Positions 25,801 through 39,700 of a stretch of DNA of 64,000 nucleotides are shown one piece after another. The DNA comes from Diploscapter coronatus (taxonomy: Eukaryota > Nematoda > Chromadorea > Rhabditida > Rhabditidae), in contig OZ038422.1 in the NCBI GenBank assembly GCA_964036155.1, positions 14,345,201 to 14,409,200 of the forward strand, read 5' to 3'. The notes below the pieces were generated by a model. That model saw nothing but the letters and a program-made list of their open reading frames with translations. It had not been told where the DNA came from and did no database searches. Numbering within the stretch: position 1 is the first letter of the stretch; each line of letters begins with the position of its first letter. Both the position numbers and the translations under genes were made by a program.

Positions 25801-28067
25801 GCACGACCTTCCAATAGCAAATTGAATTCCAAGTGACGCGTCCGCGCCTAATTGCGTTTCGATTAATTTACCCGTTTTCCCTAATTTCCCGTTTTTTTCT
25901 GAGAAGTGAAAATTAGTCGACCGGAGTTCCTCTAGTAAAAGGTTATTTCAACTAGCGCATCCTTTCGTCAGATAAAGAGGGTTTGAAATTTTTGCTAAAA
26001 ATTTTCTTCCCTGATTACAATTTTTGAAGTTTAGATTTCTAAATTTCTAAAATATTCGATAAAAATGATACCGAGGTAAGTAAGTCTTTACCTAAAAATT
26101 TCTAAAGAGCTCCAATGAAATTGTGAAACACATCGAATATTTCCTTTCTTTCAACAAAGCATTTTCATTTTATTTTATACAAGTGCATTAGAACGTGCTG
26201 CATAATGGATTAAATTTAGATTCTACAGATGCTTCAAACCAAAAACTAAAACATATCTTTTTTAAACATTTTCTAAATATGTCTCATAAGAATTTCGTCT
26301 AAATATTCTCGCTTGAACGCCTCCATTGAATGTTGAATATAGCCAATTGTATAAATCAAAAAGTGAAACATATTTGACGATTTTCATTCCCCACCAAATT
26401 TGATCATCATGATCAAAAATGTCATTTTATTCCGGAAAGTTCCGAGAACTATCCTTTATCTGCGCGGCTTTTATGAACGTAACTTCGTAGCGAGAAATCT
26501 TTCGGAACATTTCCGAGAATTTGTTCATGAAAATTCGCTTCAAAGAAAGATTGAAACATCATGTGCATAAAGAATAATTGAGGCTAGTATGACATGATTT
26601 TTTCCTCCCAAAGATTTTTGTTCCCCAACTTTTATTCCCAGAAGTTTCACGCTCCCATAATATCCATGAGGTTTTTTTTTTTGAATAAATTGTCTCAAAT
26701 TATGCTTACTGATTTTACCATGTCCATCATTAGAGTTGAATGGTCATTTTTCTCATATTCGTCGCTTGAAAAGATCCATATTTTAACATCTCAAATTCGA
26801 TGTATCAAACATCTTCCCGGTCTAGTTTAGTAGAAATATATAAATTTACGGCGTTCTTTGATTTAGTCAGGGAATGTATATCGGAATAAATATATCTGGT
26901 AATGAGATAAAAACGATAGAATTCATTTAGCCGTGTATCGTGAGTTGGAAAAATATCTCAGGCGTTAAATTATACATCGGCATTAGAATCCACACCTATC
27001 TTACGTGCATCTTTAGTGAGTTCCAAGCATTAAACTATGTATATCATCCTAAGTTCGTAAGCTCTTTTACTAACTAAAAATTGAATGATCAATATCCTAT
27101 CCCATCACTATGATCAAGATCAAACATTGGAAACCAAACGAAATTATTGCAACCCCGAAAATTAAGTGAGCAATTCTCTCTTTTATCATCTCATTGTTCC
27201 TTCTTTCCTCTAAAGAATGGTGTGAGAAAAGATACGCCCATAAAATTATGCGGCCTTGAATAGACTTCACTCTCTTGATATTTCACTATCATTTATATGA
27301 TCAATAACTAATCTCTTCTTTTTCCTATCTAAGAATTTTGAGCCCTCTGACATGCTAATTTATCCAGTGTTTACGCGTTCTGATGATCAAAATCGTTATT
27401 TTTATTCGTTGAGTAAGTATCGACGTCATATTCTAGTCTAATATGTTTACAAAAATACATTGAAACGTTATTGAACCTCTAGAAACCTTTTTTTAGAGTC
27501 TAGGTTTTCCCCGAATATCTTATTTAGACGCGCTCTAAACTAGGCCAATTTAGGCGAGGTTGACTAATTATTCAATTCGACTCGTGAGAATCCGTACACT
27601 TAGGGTCAAATCTCGAAAAATTTAGGAAAAATCGAATGCTCAATGATTTTGAATTTTGATCCATCTTTTCTAAAGAAAAATAGTTAGCTACGGCAAAACT
27701 ACGCACCTATTTCAGTCTACATTGTGAAAAGAGTATTTCTTTGAAAATTTTATCTGATTTTATAAAGGGGCCTTTATGATGCAAAAATAGGATTTTTTCG
27801 TAAATTTTGGTGCATTCTATGACGAAAGTCATGAACAAGCGTTCTTCTATAGTGCCATTTTTGTCGTAGGTTTTATATTTTCAAGAAAGGCTGAATTTTT
27901 TTTTCCGTTTTTAACTGATTCATCAAACACTTTTTTCACAGGTTGATTTCCTGCGATTTTTTCGTGAATCATCCTCCAAATTTATCATGATATTGCTTCC
28001 AGTTTTATCTATGAATATATCATTTTGAAGACCTGACTTTTAGAGATAGTTTTTTGAGAATCATCAG

Positions 28068-28208
28068 GGGTGGGACCTAAATAAAAATTACTTTCACAGT
28101 AAATTAATTTACTGTCACAGTAAAATTCGACGAAAATGTGAAGGAATTCCATAGAAAAATATTACTGTCACGATTACTGTGACAGTCATTTTTATTTAGG
28201 TCCCATCC
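28068..28208. mobile_element. MITE with long terminal inverted repeats
   Basis: The left end GGGTGGGACCTAAATAAAAA and the reverse complement of the right end GGATGGGACCTAAATAAAAA differ at one base. The similarity continues inward through ACTGTCACAGTAA-like words, so the 141-bp element can fold almost completely on itself. The trinucleotide CAG directly flanks both ends (28065-28067 and 28209-28211) and may be a target-site duplication. There is no coding capacity, so it is a non-autonomous element. The superfamily is unassigned. Confidence 0.7.
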
Positions 28209-31200
28209 CAGAATAACTTTAGGCTCTGAGGTCGCTTCCGTAGATTTTCGCAATTTTTGCGTGATGTTCGAATGATATCTCAGCTGAATTTCTGATTATT
28301 CGAGATTAACGCGAGCGTGTTCTCTCAATTTCATGCAGAATACTTAAACATGTCGTTTTTTGCTCGTGAAGTCAGTTTTCTTGCAGGGTATTTGTAGAAT
28401 CAGTAAATTTTATCAGTGAACTTTTACAAGGCACAAAACATAGTATCTGTTAGATTTCATTTTTGATCAATCTTAATTTTTACGATTCGAAATAATGACA
28501 AGAATGTCTTGATGATATTTTCCTTTGATACTGTTTATTTTGTAACATAGTGAAGAGTTTCAAATTATTGCTATTTCTCTATTGGTGACAATGACAAACT
28601 AGGTGAATGACCATTTGCTTTAAATCTTTGATTTTTTGAAACCTATCCAAAACTCTGATCTCACTTGAATCTTGAACCATAGAGTAGTTTGATGCTTGTC
28701 AGGAGATAGAACTTGGAGATAAAATTAGCGATGCTGACATACTTTTTGAAAATTGCTCAACATGCAAACTATTTGCCCTTTTAGGTATTCCTCTGCTAAA
28801 AAGCAACACCAAATTCAAATGAATTTTGTATTCGACCTTGAACTCGGAAAATGTTTTCGGAGAATTTAATTAACCAATTTAAAGCCAAGTAGATAAAGAA
28901 AATTTACGATGTGAAATGGTCAGTTTTGAGTCTTAAAATTATTCTGGCTAGATTTATTAACGAACGGCATGAACTACTATTATTCACTGTAAGTTTTAAA
29001 TTTCCCAATGATTGATAATCAAAACCGAAATATCGTTAATATTTGGCCTTTCTAGTGCATACAAAAATCCAGACTGAGTTTTGAACTTTCTAGTCATTGA
29101 TATTTAAAATGTATACAAGTTAAAAATAGCTTCCTGTTTTTAAAGACGAGTAACATAGTTCAAGCCAACTTTTTGAGCTTACTAATCTTATTAGACATGA
29201 ATATTCAATTTTTACGTGTAAAATATGCGTTAAACCAGAATAAATCGCACTCGTTACTTTTTAAGGTTACAAAATTGATAATGAGTTTTGAACTTCCCAA
29301 AGCATTTAAACTTACAGAAATTCAAACGTTTTTTAGAAAGATTATGAAAATATTCGTGCTTGGATTATCATCTTCGTTTTTTCCTCGATATTTTTACTTA
29401 TCTTAAATGTTCAGTTTTTAAATAATGAAAACTTATCGTATTTTCAATATCAACACTTCTAGGAAAACTAAATATAATTCCTCGTATATAAAAAGTCTAA
29501 AAGAGCAAGTTCTCGAGTGCAAATTCTAGCGTAAATAACCCTGAATGTTTCATAACTCATCTCGTTGGACTTCTAGTTTATTCAGGATGCACACCCTTTG
29601 TTGGCGATATTTTTACTTCCGACGAAAACCTTCTGCTCACAAATTATCTCGTTATTTTTTCCGACCTTGTTTTGAATGAAAATCTACCGTGGTTTTCCAT
29701 AATAACTCTTTTGAAATTGCCTAGTAAATTTTAAATGACAACTGAAGTCAACATCTTTCGTTCGGAAATTCATTTTTCAAAATTTAAGATTTTTTCTCGT
29801 TGAATTATGGATTGGAAACAGACATGTTTCAGCTTTTCTTTTTAAATTTTCTTCGAAATTATTTGGAAAAAATGGCATCTACACTTACAAACATTGTATT
29901 AAAATTTGTAAAACCAGAAAACTCTTTTTCATCTATAATTTTGCAAAGCTGTTGTATGTTCCAATATGCTCATATTTATCAATAGGAGTCAAACTAAAAA
30001 CTTCATTACTCATCCCTGGTTAAAAATCTGTATAATTAGTTGAAAAGCTAAAGATTCGACTAATTAGCGCTCTAATATGCGTTAAGTGAAATAATAAGCG
30101 CTATGAGTTGTGGCGTTAAAGGCTCGGACTTCCAATAAACCCTATTGAATAGGCGTCACACATACGTGAATACCTGAAATCAACATCATAGTATCGTCGT
30201 CCATTTTTCCTAAATCGACCAGAAAACTACCAGATTTTCCTGCCTATCGCAAATTTTACCTTATTAATTTCTCAAAAATTGGTTTACACGCTTTGTTTGA
30301 TTTGAAAATGTAATTATTTATTCCAAAATAACTTTGATATTTTATGTCTTATATTTAAAATTTAACTAACATTTTTAAGTTAAATGGTCACACTAATATT
30401 TTAACATTTTTAAACCTGTCCATATATCCCCTGTTACGTATTTAAAATAAGTGCGTGACCAATTTTCATTGTCTAGATTACCGTAAGCACAATTAGTAAA
30501 ATGGGAAATTAGTACAGATGAACTTGTTTTATTGTTGAAAATCATGAGTTCTCAGAAACAATGGGTCCTTGGGGCCTAATGCTCACGATTCTAGCGAGAA
30601 CTTCAAGACCATTATCATGCAGCCGTTAAACTTAACGCGTTTTGGCCTAGATAGTATAGGGTAAGAGATGTATAGCCATGATTGGTGGTACTATAAAAGG
30701 CGGAAATTTGAGATTTTTTGACGAAAATGTTTAAATTTTGCGACTTTTGTTTATATTTCAAATTCTATTTATGAATTTCTGATATCAGTAACTTGACTTC
30801 GCATACCTCATAGTTTCAGGATGATTCTAGCAATAATGGAGAATAGCCTTGTCTAAATTCAAATTAAATTGACCATACTCATGTTTCAAAATATTGGTTA
30901 ATTCTGATCAAGTAAGGGTCATTTGATATCATTCCGCATATTCTGTGATGAAAAATAAGATAAAATGTTCATTTTCCAAAATTCCCACATTAACTAGCTC
31001 TTCTTTAATCATTGCCTATTCTTCAGTCATCGTTCTGTCAAATGACATGCAATATTCCGAGACAAAAGTCATCATTATTGCTTCTTGAAATATGCACGAA
31101 TATTCTTGATGAATAAAACCCATATTCTTCGAAAATTGATCATGGCATCTAAAAGTCTTATCATTCATGATTCGATGGAGAAAGTGTCATAAAATGAAAT

Positions 31201-32249
31201 TCAAACTCACCTTGCTTTAAAAATGTCAAAAGCCGCCTTCAATGTTTTCAATCACTAAAATTTCTAGATCATAATTGATACTGCTTCCCCTTTTACGTTT
31301 ATTAAAACTTTACCTTACACTAGTTCTGCACCGAGGTATTATAATTTTCGCATCAGAATATTGAATGCACTGAACATTTTGCAGAAAAGCATGGAAGTGT
31401 AGTTTCATTGATACTTTCATCAACCTGGGTTTTTATTGTGCATAGAGATGTCTCTGTCTTTGGCTTCTCGTTTATTATTCAATTCATAGCCTTGCATAGT
31501 TGAACAACGCATCGCTTTAACTCGTAAATACTCTGCAAAAAATCCCAACTTGTTTGCCTGATCATACGATCCAACCGAGGACATTTTCATCCTATAAACA
31601 AGATCGAAATTTTGAATTCGCGATTCTGCTACCGATTATTATTTTCGTTTTAAATTCGAGATTTAGGATTTGCAATAATGTTCCAGAAAATCTGGCATTC
31701 TGCCCTAAATTTCTCATTCTAGCATATTTCCCCTAATTCTGCGTTCCATACAGCTTTATAGTCACGAAACTTGTGATCACTATCAATGCTAGTACTAAAA
31801 TTTTGAATCCTATTAGTTTTGTTAGATCGTTCAACATCTGGACTTTGCCTTTAAATTTAACCAAAATTTCCCATTCTGACATATTTTTCAAATTCTCTAA
31901 CGTAATGTGATTTTGTATTCATGGCACTGTGCGATATTTACAACCCCCATTCGTATTAGAAAAGATTCTCTCTAACGTGAAAAAAGCACTGACGAGTTTC
32001 CTATCTTAGAATCTATCTTTAAATTTTTTTTTATAAAAGTCTAATGATCAAATTTTTCGTGACTTTCATAACGACCAAAAAAGTTTGACAGCTGATTTTA
32101 TAAAAAATTTTAAGAAAAAAATCTTTATATTTGAACATTTCATATTCTCAAGCCTCTAAAAATCTACGTCTGCAACATTTGTCTCGCCACATCTCCTTGT
32201 CTACGATATTTGCATTTTATTACAGATGTAAAAATGCAAAGCGCGCCCA

Positions 32250-32660
32250 ACTTTTACATTTTTATTAGTTAGAAACTACATGTAAAATTATTCCGCTTTT
32301 TCTTTCGAAGTTTTGCAAAAGATATCTTTTTCCTAAATATATGCTTTGAACGTTAGATAATCATCACTTTTTTTTTAATAATTTATTTCGATTTTATATT
32401 TTTATTCGTTAGAAACCACATGGAAGTGCGAATTATTTAGCCTTTTCATATTTTTTGCAATAGTTAAATTTTAAGTCACTCGTAATACGCAGTTGTGCAA
32501 AATTCGCTATTTTTCATATGATATTGTTTTTGTCAATTTTCAAAAATAGTCTTCACTTTTTCGTGGCTCATCTTTATTTTTTCTCATTAAAATGAAATGG
32601 CCTATTTTTTCCATTACCATATATTTTTATTCGGCTTCTGCAAAATTATCTGCATCGGCC
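32250..32660 (+). repeat. Degenerate direct repeats
   Basis: The phrase TTTTTATTAGTTAGAAAC near 32260 recurs as TTTTTATTCGTTAGAAAC near 32400, and a third partial copy (ATTTTTATTCGGCTTCTGC) begins near 32622. Each is followed by loosely similar sequence with a TTTGCAAAA-like word. This suggests an old tandem or dispersed duplication, now strongly diverged. Confidence 0.35.
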
Positions 32661-35600
32661 CATATTTTTGCATTTGAAATTCATTCTTGCGTGTCATCCT
32701 GAAGTTAGGACGAAATTGTAAAAGATGCCTTCTTTTTTGCTAGATGAACACGATATTTGATTTCATGCTAAATTATCACCTGACCTTCGAAATGATATGA
32801 TATAATTTATGGTATCAATTCTCAGCATTAATTATAAGTTCTGCTAAAACTTGGTTCAAATTCCTTTAAAGGATTTTTCTAGCAATATTAGTCGAGAACC
32901 TCGAAATAATACATATAATAATTATCAGCTTTTTTAAAAATACTAAACATCGACTTTACGTGAAGTAACCTCTAATTTTTAGCCCCCTATATAAGGTTTC
33001 GAGTCTTTCCGAGATTAATATCAGTTCTTACGAATTGCAAAATTTTAAACCATGGTATCTATAAGATCTAAGCAGGGCTTATATATGCGAAAGTTCTCTT
33101 TAACTTTCCTTATTCCAAAATCTTTCATTATGAACTTATCACTACCCTCATTGCGTATCAATTTTCAATATAAAATATTCTAAGGATTCTCCACATAACT
33201 TTTGGTTGTTACTAAGCGTCTGCTCATTTCTGATCATTATTTTAATGGCAAAATTTTACGATCTAAACTTTGATGTAGAGTTTGATCCTCTAAAAGTTTT
33301 ATGCCTCTTTTTCCATATCACTTGCTAATTTTATTAGGTCAATGTTTTTAATTAAATTCTATTTTTTCGACGATCTTCAAAAATTTGCGCAACAAATGTG
33401 AAATTCTAGTTTTATGCATAAAACTTCAGGATCATCTAAAAATGCCTATTTTGCAAGTTTTAAGAGATAAACAGAGCTTCCGCCTGGATAAGCTATATCA
33501 AAACGCAGCTTGAATTATCCGGGGCATTTTTTATATCTCATATTTTACTTAATGAAAAATATTTTATAAATATCTAAAATCCCAGGTAATTTTATCTTTT
33601 GATATATCAGACTGGAAGGAAGTTTAAGTTATATTCATGATTTTTGTCATTGTTTCTAGTCATTTGTAATCTAGGGGATAATTAAGTGTAAAAGCGCACT
33701 TTCTGAATGAATCTTGCGAATGACTTGAAAGGGTTTCAATTCATGCTTGGATAATTCCGAATTAAGCAAAGATGCATAAACAACTCGCGTATTTCAATAC
33801 TTTTAATAGTACAATTTGCTATGACATATGTACGATGTACGATTAACGCTCTTCAACTATTTCGTGGGTTTTTTAATCATATATTTACCCTGCTAATTTG
33901 AATTTACGTAGGCAAAGCCGAAAGAACAGATTAATTAATCTTTCGAACCTTATGTAAATCGATTTTAAAAGTGAGCCAATTTAGTCGTAATCAGATCTTG
34001 GAATCATTCAATTTCAAACTGCGTAAAATGTACTGTATGTTCACGGAAGAGAGTGGGTTAATTGGATTTGAAGCCTAATTTTTGGATTATTTTAAAGAAC
34101 ATGGTCAAAATACAAATGCACATAAAATGATTATCAGTCTTGAGTTCAAATTCCAGGTTGACATTTCTTAATCATTTTTAAAATCCCATTTTCATCCCAC
34201 TTAGCTTAAATCCCCTTATGAGTTTCATCCTCTCAATTTTCCTTCAAACTTTCACAAAATTTGATTTTTATTGTTAGTTAAAAACCATCTAGACCAAATA
34301 TATTCAAATATGTCTCTAGCTAGAAATTGACTTCGAAAAGTTCATCTTCTAAATGTGTAAGCTTTTTAGGAGAAGCTTAGTGAACTGTAAGAAAAGTTGA
34401 ATATATCTAGTTTGAAAAGGAACTATTAATAATTTTTTCATTGAAATCCTAAAATCGGAAAACTTTGACAAACGTTGAACCTTTGGTTTACCGAATTTTT
34501 AGATGCCTATCAAATATCGGAGAATCATAAAATTTCCTAGGATCTTCTAGAAACCCTGAAACCTATAATAGTATTTTGATAGCTGTGTCTTGCTTCAATG
34601 CACTATCAAAATCCATCGTGTCGGTTAGCACCTTTATACTGAGTTTATTTTTAAAGTTTAAAATGTCAGATTATTTATATTCTGAGGTTTCCTTCATTAT
34701 TTACATGCGAAAAATTCGTATCATAAATCAAAATTTGGATTATTAGAATTTTTTCTAATCTTCAGGCCTAGATATATGTAATCCGAAGCCTTGCATAGCT
34801 TTTAAACTTGATACAGTTTTATGAAGTACGTGTATTTATGCCTACAATTTGGACTGCTGCAAAAACTCCTGGATTTATAAAAGCTAAAAATCTTATCAAA
34901 ATATCATTTGCTTTTGCGCTAAATTATTTGATACATTTCATTATCTTTATCATTGCCATTTTCATTATGGCTAGATTTGAAACTTACTTTTCATCAATTT
35001 AGTTTCTAAATTTTAAATGTAGAAACGCAGGTCAGGTGGAAACATTATATATAAATTTGTACAATTTTCTACAATAATTTCTGAGGCTTATTTATGTTTA
35101 AAAATCTTGAATTCTGACCTTTCTACTTTGTGACAAATAATCATCTCATTACGGAACCCCTCATAGTTGCTAAAAATGATCGATTTCCATAAATGTGACA
35201 AACCGACATTCTAATGAATACAGATATTCGCAAAAACTCCACGCCTTATATTTTCATGAATCATCCCAGTCGATTTTATTTTTCCACCCTTCAACATGTG
35301 ATGAGGGACGTTTTCTGTTCATGAGGGAATGAATATATTATTCTTTATGCCCACATTATGTCGCCATCCTTATAGCGCCAATATGTCAAGATATGTAGTT
35401 GATAATTCTAAATACATTCATTTTTACTCTTTGGCCTACGTGTTTCATGGAAAATATTTTCAAGAGAATGTTTTTCTAAATTTCACACTTATCTAGTTTC
35501 ATCACACGATAACATGAGTCATCATAATTCTTTTCTTGACTAAACTTAATTTGATATATATATAATTTGTAACTATTTCGGAAACTTTCGGTAAAATGCT

Positions 35601-36318
35601 ATCTTTTACTGTAAATTCATATCTTTCTGGGTTTTTCTCCAAAATATAAAAATATAGATCATGGTTCAACCATCCTGCAAGTCAAAATATTTTTAGATCT
35701 TTCGAAATTCATATTCCAAAAATTTCCAATCAGGCGCGTTTTTCCTAGATTAGTTCAGTATTTTCCCGGAAAATCGAGTGGAATAATAAAATAATTGACT
35801 GGGCTTTGGGCCGGTAAAAACAAAAAGTGCTCTTTAATTTTTCATGACTTCGCAATGAATCTAATTTCCTATTGAATAATCCGAATATCGAAATTAGACG
35901 ATTTAAAAATCTCTCGCGATATAATAGGGAAGAGAAAGTTAAAATCATATTTTATATCTATATTTTCGATTTAACCACTCATAATATTTTAAATAGCTAA
36001 CATTTTGAGAGCCACTTTAGGGCCATTTTCTTGAAAATACATTTCGCTAGACTAAATATTGTAGGATTAATCTATTCTTATGTCGCAAATCTGCGACCTA
36101 ATCGAGATTTTGTTATCATCTCAGAGACTATTTGTTTTGTAAATGCCTGCAAACACGAGAGTGAAATGTTTCGATTCATTCTCCCCTAAATCTCTCCTCT
36201 CTTGTCAAAACATTGTCATCGCTAGCGAAACGGCTGAGAAGCCATTTTATTCCTCTCAACCGTTCTTCAAATCTTCCATGTTACTTTTTACTCTAATTTT
36301 TACAGTTTGTGATTTATT

Positions 36319-36418
36319 GGTTTAATTATCCAAGTTTGAGATAATGAACTGGTGTGGTATCCCATTGACCAGCTAATGTTGCCTGACTATCCGCTAAGCT
36401 TGAAGCAACCAACACAAA
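36319..36418 (+). ncRNA. SL1-like spliced-leader sequence (variant or pseudogene)
   Basis: Positions 36319-36340 match the 22-nt C. elegans SL1 leader at all but one position (base 11 is T where SL1 has C). As in SL RNA stem-loop I, the 3' half of the leader can pair with sequence just downstream: CCA(A)GTT at 36330-36336 with AACTGG at 36347-36352, leaving the leader end in the loop. The splice donor after the leader would be AT, not GT, so it could not donate in the usual way. A second hairpin (GTTGC with GCAAC) follows. No good Sm site (AATTTTTGG-type) was seen. It may be an SL RNA pseudogene, a divergent SL gene, or the 5' end of a retrocopied trans-spliced mRNA. Confidence 0.5.
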
Positions 36419-36727
36419 TTAGTTCTCTAACCATTTTCCTCTTCGAATTTCTAACATCATATTTCATTTTCATTCTACGATGATAGAGCTTGAATCAACC
36501 ATATATTTTACCAATTACTCATATATCATTTGGAAGCACATCTTTTCATCATTTCATCTTTCAATTTTTATAAAAGCCTGAGTATACACAGATCATTTAT
36601 ATTGTGACTGGTGATGCATTTGAATTCATTTGAAACATATCATAAAATTATTTGTGAAAAAATGTTAAAACATTATATCTTCAGACTACCTTCCGATGCC
36701 ACCCTACCGCCAGTGTTGTTATCTAAT

Positions 36728-39700
36728 ATGAGCATCAGCGTCCCCGACATCGACAACATGGCACATTCAACTCAAAATAACGCAAATGATCATAATTTGA
36801 CTAATGTAACGATTAAAATCTTTCATTTAAATGAGTTTCGAAAAACTATAACATAAATCAACCTTGTAATCAGTTAATTTGATCGTTATCTTGCATTTTA
36901 TATCAAATTCCATAAAGCCCCAATGTTCGATTAGTATATATATATCGTGAGTATTCCAAATGCTCACATTTGTACTTTATAAGTTTCCGAATACCATGAG
37001 CTTCAATTGATAATTTCTAAAAGAAAAATATTATATGCAATCCAGTTAGAGTCTATCGATAGCAATATATATAAACAAATAATTCAGTACACTTTCACCT
37101 ACCAATTCCCCGGTACGAATCATGAGGACACCCCCTTGATGGCCATAGCGGGTCTATACGCGCTCCTCTTCATGCTGGGTACTTGTGGAAACGCGGCGAT
37201 TCTAGCCGTTGTAGCCCACGTCAAGTCGAGTTATGGACGGTATGCCTTCAAATTTAATTCCGATGGCATATACTGCATTTTCTCTAATAGAAGGACACTC
37301 TTTAATAATAGATCGACCTAAATGGAAATCAGAGAATAAAAGAAGATGCCCTTATGTTCTTACATTAGAGAAAATACAGTAGATTAGTTTCATTATAACA
37401 AAGCATTCTCATCAATAAAAGTTAAATAATTTTTCTTCAGTGATCAATTTTTAGAAACATACATTATTTCTTGATTGATTTCCATGTTTATACTTCAGGT
37501 CTAAGCATAATACAACCCTAACCTATATCATTATTCTATCAGTGGTCGATTTTCTAAGTATGCTACCGATACCAATGACGATAGCAGATCAGGTAGGCTT
37601 CAGAAAATGTTTACTCATAATTTAAATTTTACTTTTATTGTATGTAGCATTTGGATAAAATAAAAACATATCACTCTAAATTCACGATAAATAAATGCAT
37701 AGTTTTAACCATACGATCATCCTCGATATTCTCCTTTACTAAAAATTCGAAAGAAAAATAGATTGACCTCTTAATTTAATGTCAGTCGACTAATGTCTAC
37801 CCTTCAAAAATGTCGCAATAATTAGATGGAATACATTATTAGCTAAAGTGTACAAATGCCATAATTTAAATATTTTTACTTTAGATTCTCGGTTTTTGGA
37901 TATTCGGAACGTTTTCCTGCAAAATTTTCCGACTTTTAGAGCATATCGGGAAAATGTAAGAAATTATAAATAAATACAAATATGCATTTTTATTTATAGA
38001 CATTCCGTAAACAGCATGAAATTTTGCATAATAACATTCATCAAGAAAAACTAGTATGATTCGATTGAATTTCAGCTTTTCAACATTTATTCTGGTAGCG
38101 TTCAGTATAGATCGATATAGCGCAGTATGCCACCCTTTATCGGTATTTTTTGAAATTTGATTTGGAAAAAGAAAATTTAAATTTAAGTCCCGAGTCCGGA
38201 GCCATAAAGTCGTGTATTTATGCTTGGGAATCATGTTCATCGTAACTTGTCTAATGTTGCTGCCGATTTTGATTTATGCTCATTCGAAGGTACGTTATTA
38301 CTATGCCTAAATTTTTAAAAATATTTCAAATGTCATGAAACATAAAATTTTTCTTATCGATTTTGATCTCTCACTCTAAGATGATACTTGATATAAGTTT
38401 TGCATTAAAAGTATTTATAATAGAAAATCTTTGAGAAATATAATTTGTTAACCGATGGATATCGAAGAATAGCGAAAACTAAATTCCGACGAGCAATCAA
38501 ATTGATCCGGAATTTTCTGAATCCTACTTAATTTTATAAAAAGAGAAAAAAAACTTTCAGGAATACATAATGGTGGAGCGAATCGACCACGCGACACAAC
38601 ATGTGATGCGACTGCATATTTACAAATGCACAGACGATCTAGGCAACACTCTATTTATCATCTTCACGCTCTATTGCTTTTTATTGGTTGGTCTTATAAT
38701 TATGATAGAATTATTGCCTGACGATAATTATTTTATTTTAAAAGATGATCTAGAAAAGTTTTGAAATATAGTTGAAAAATTGAGTGCGTTTCGTATAAGA
38801 TTCATTCTTGTGATGTTTCCTATCAGCTTTAAAGAGTTGCTTGAAAGTTGAGCATGATTATTTAATTTGAAAGGCTTCTGTCGAAAACAATGAAGCTTAT
38901 TCGAATTATTTAATCATTATATCAGGAGAATGGTCTCGTAAAAGGGATAAATTTTGAAATGCTCTAAAGTTTTTTTTGTATAAAATACTGAAAATATCAT
39001 GATGACATATTGCATCTAGAATTGGCTAATTATAGTAAAATTATTTCAGGCCTACCTTATGCCGCTGCTGTTAATGATCTACTTTTACTACGGCATGCTG
39101 ATTCGATTATACCGACAAGCTCGGGCTGTGAGGCAAGCATTAACGGGAAGAAGGAAGTCTGGCGAGGATAAAGTAAGATTTCGAGATTTAGGAAAATGGT
39201 CATGCTTCAAAGAATAAGATATAATCAATGCTACAAAATATATCAATGCATCGTTAGGTCTCACTAGTATTTCATTAAAATCGAAATTTTCAGATCCCGA
39301 TCGGCCACATCGCTACTTACACCCTAGCCATTTGTATATTTCACTTTATCTGCTGGTGAGTTGCTTTTAAAATCATCGATAAAATTGTGAAAATCAATAA
39401 ATTCCAATTTCAGGACTCCCTATTGGATGTCGATGCTGCGTACCGTCTACCAGGAAGTCTTCCTGCCAGAATACAACGAAGAAACCACCTATGCATTCAT
39501 CTATTTCATGTATGGAGTGCATGCGCTGCCATATATCAATTCCGCCTGTAACTTCATACTTTATGGACTGTTGAATCGTCAGGTAATAAAGTCATATCAC
39601 GATAATCTAAATACAAATCAATTTCTCAAAGGTTTCTAACAAAAATTTGCGCTTTTTGGATAATAACTATCTGTGTCATCTCTTGAAAAATTAGCATAAC

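Larger units (their letters stand above)
16880..36318. other. 19-kb AT-rich gene desert
   Basis: No exon chain could be supported on either strand. Open frames are short, AT-driven and without splice context. Features seen: a GC-richer island at 17600-17760 (with GGGGGCGTGAGAG), another at 21330-21600, a third at 25730-25930 containing homeodomain-like TAATTG and TAATTA words, a MITE at 28068-28208, and degenerate direct repeats at 32250-32660. Much of 20.4-22.7 kb shows A-runs and T-runs spaced roughly every ten bases. It could be intergenic or a giant intron. Confidence 0.55.

Noticed and set aside
34808..35002. 64-codon frame with a hydrophobic stretch
   Set aside because: AT-rich chance frame in the desert; no partner exons or receptor motifs.
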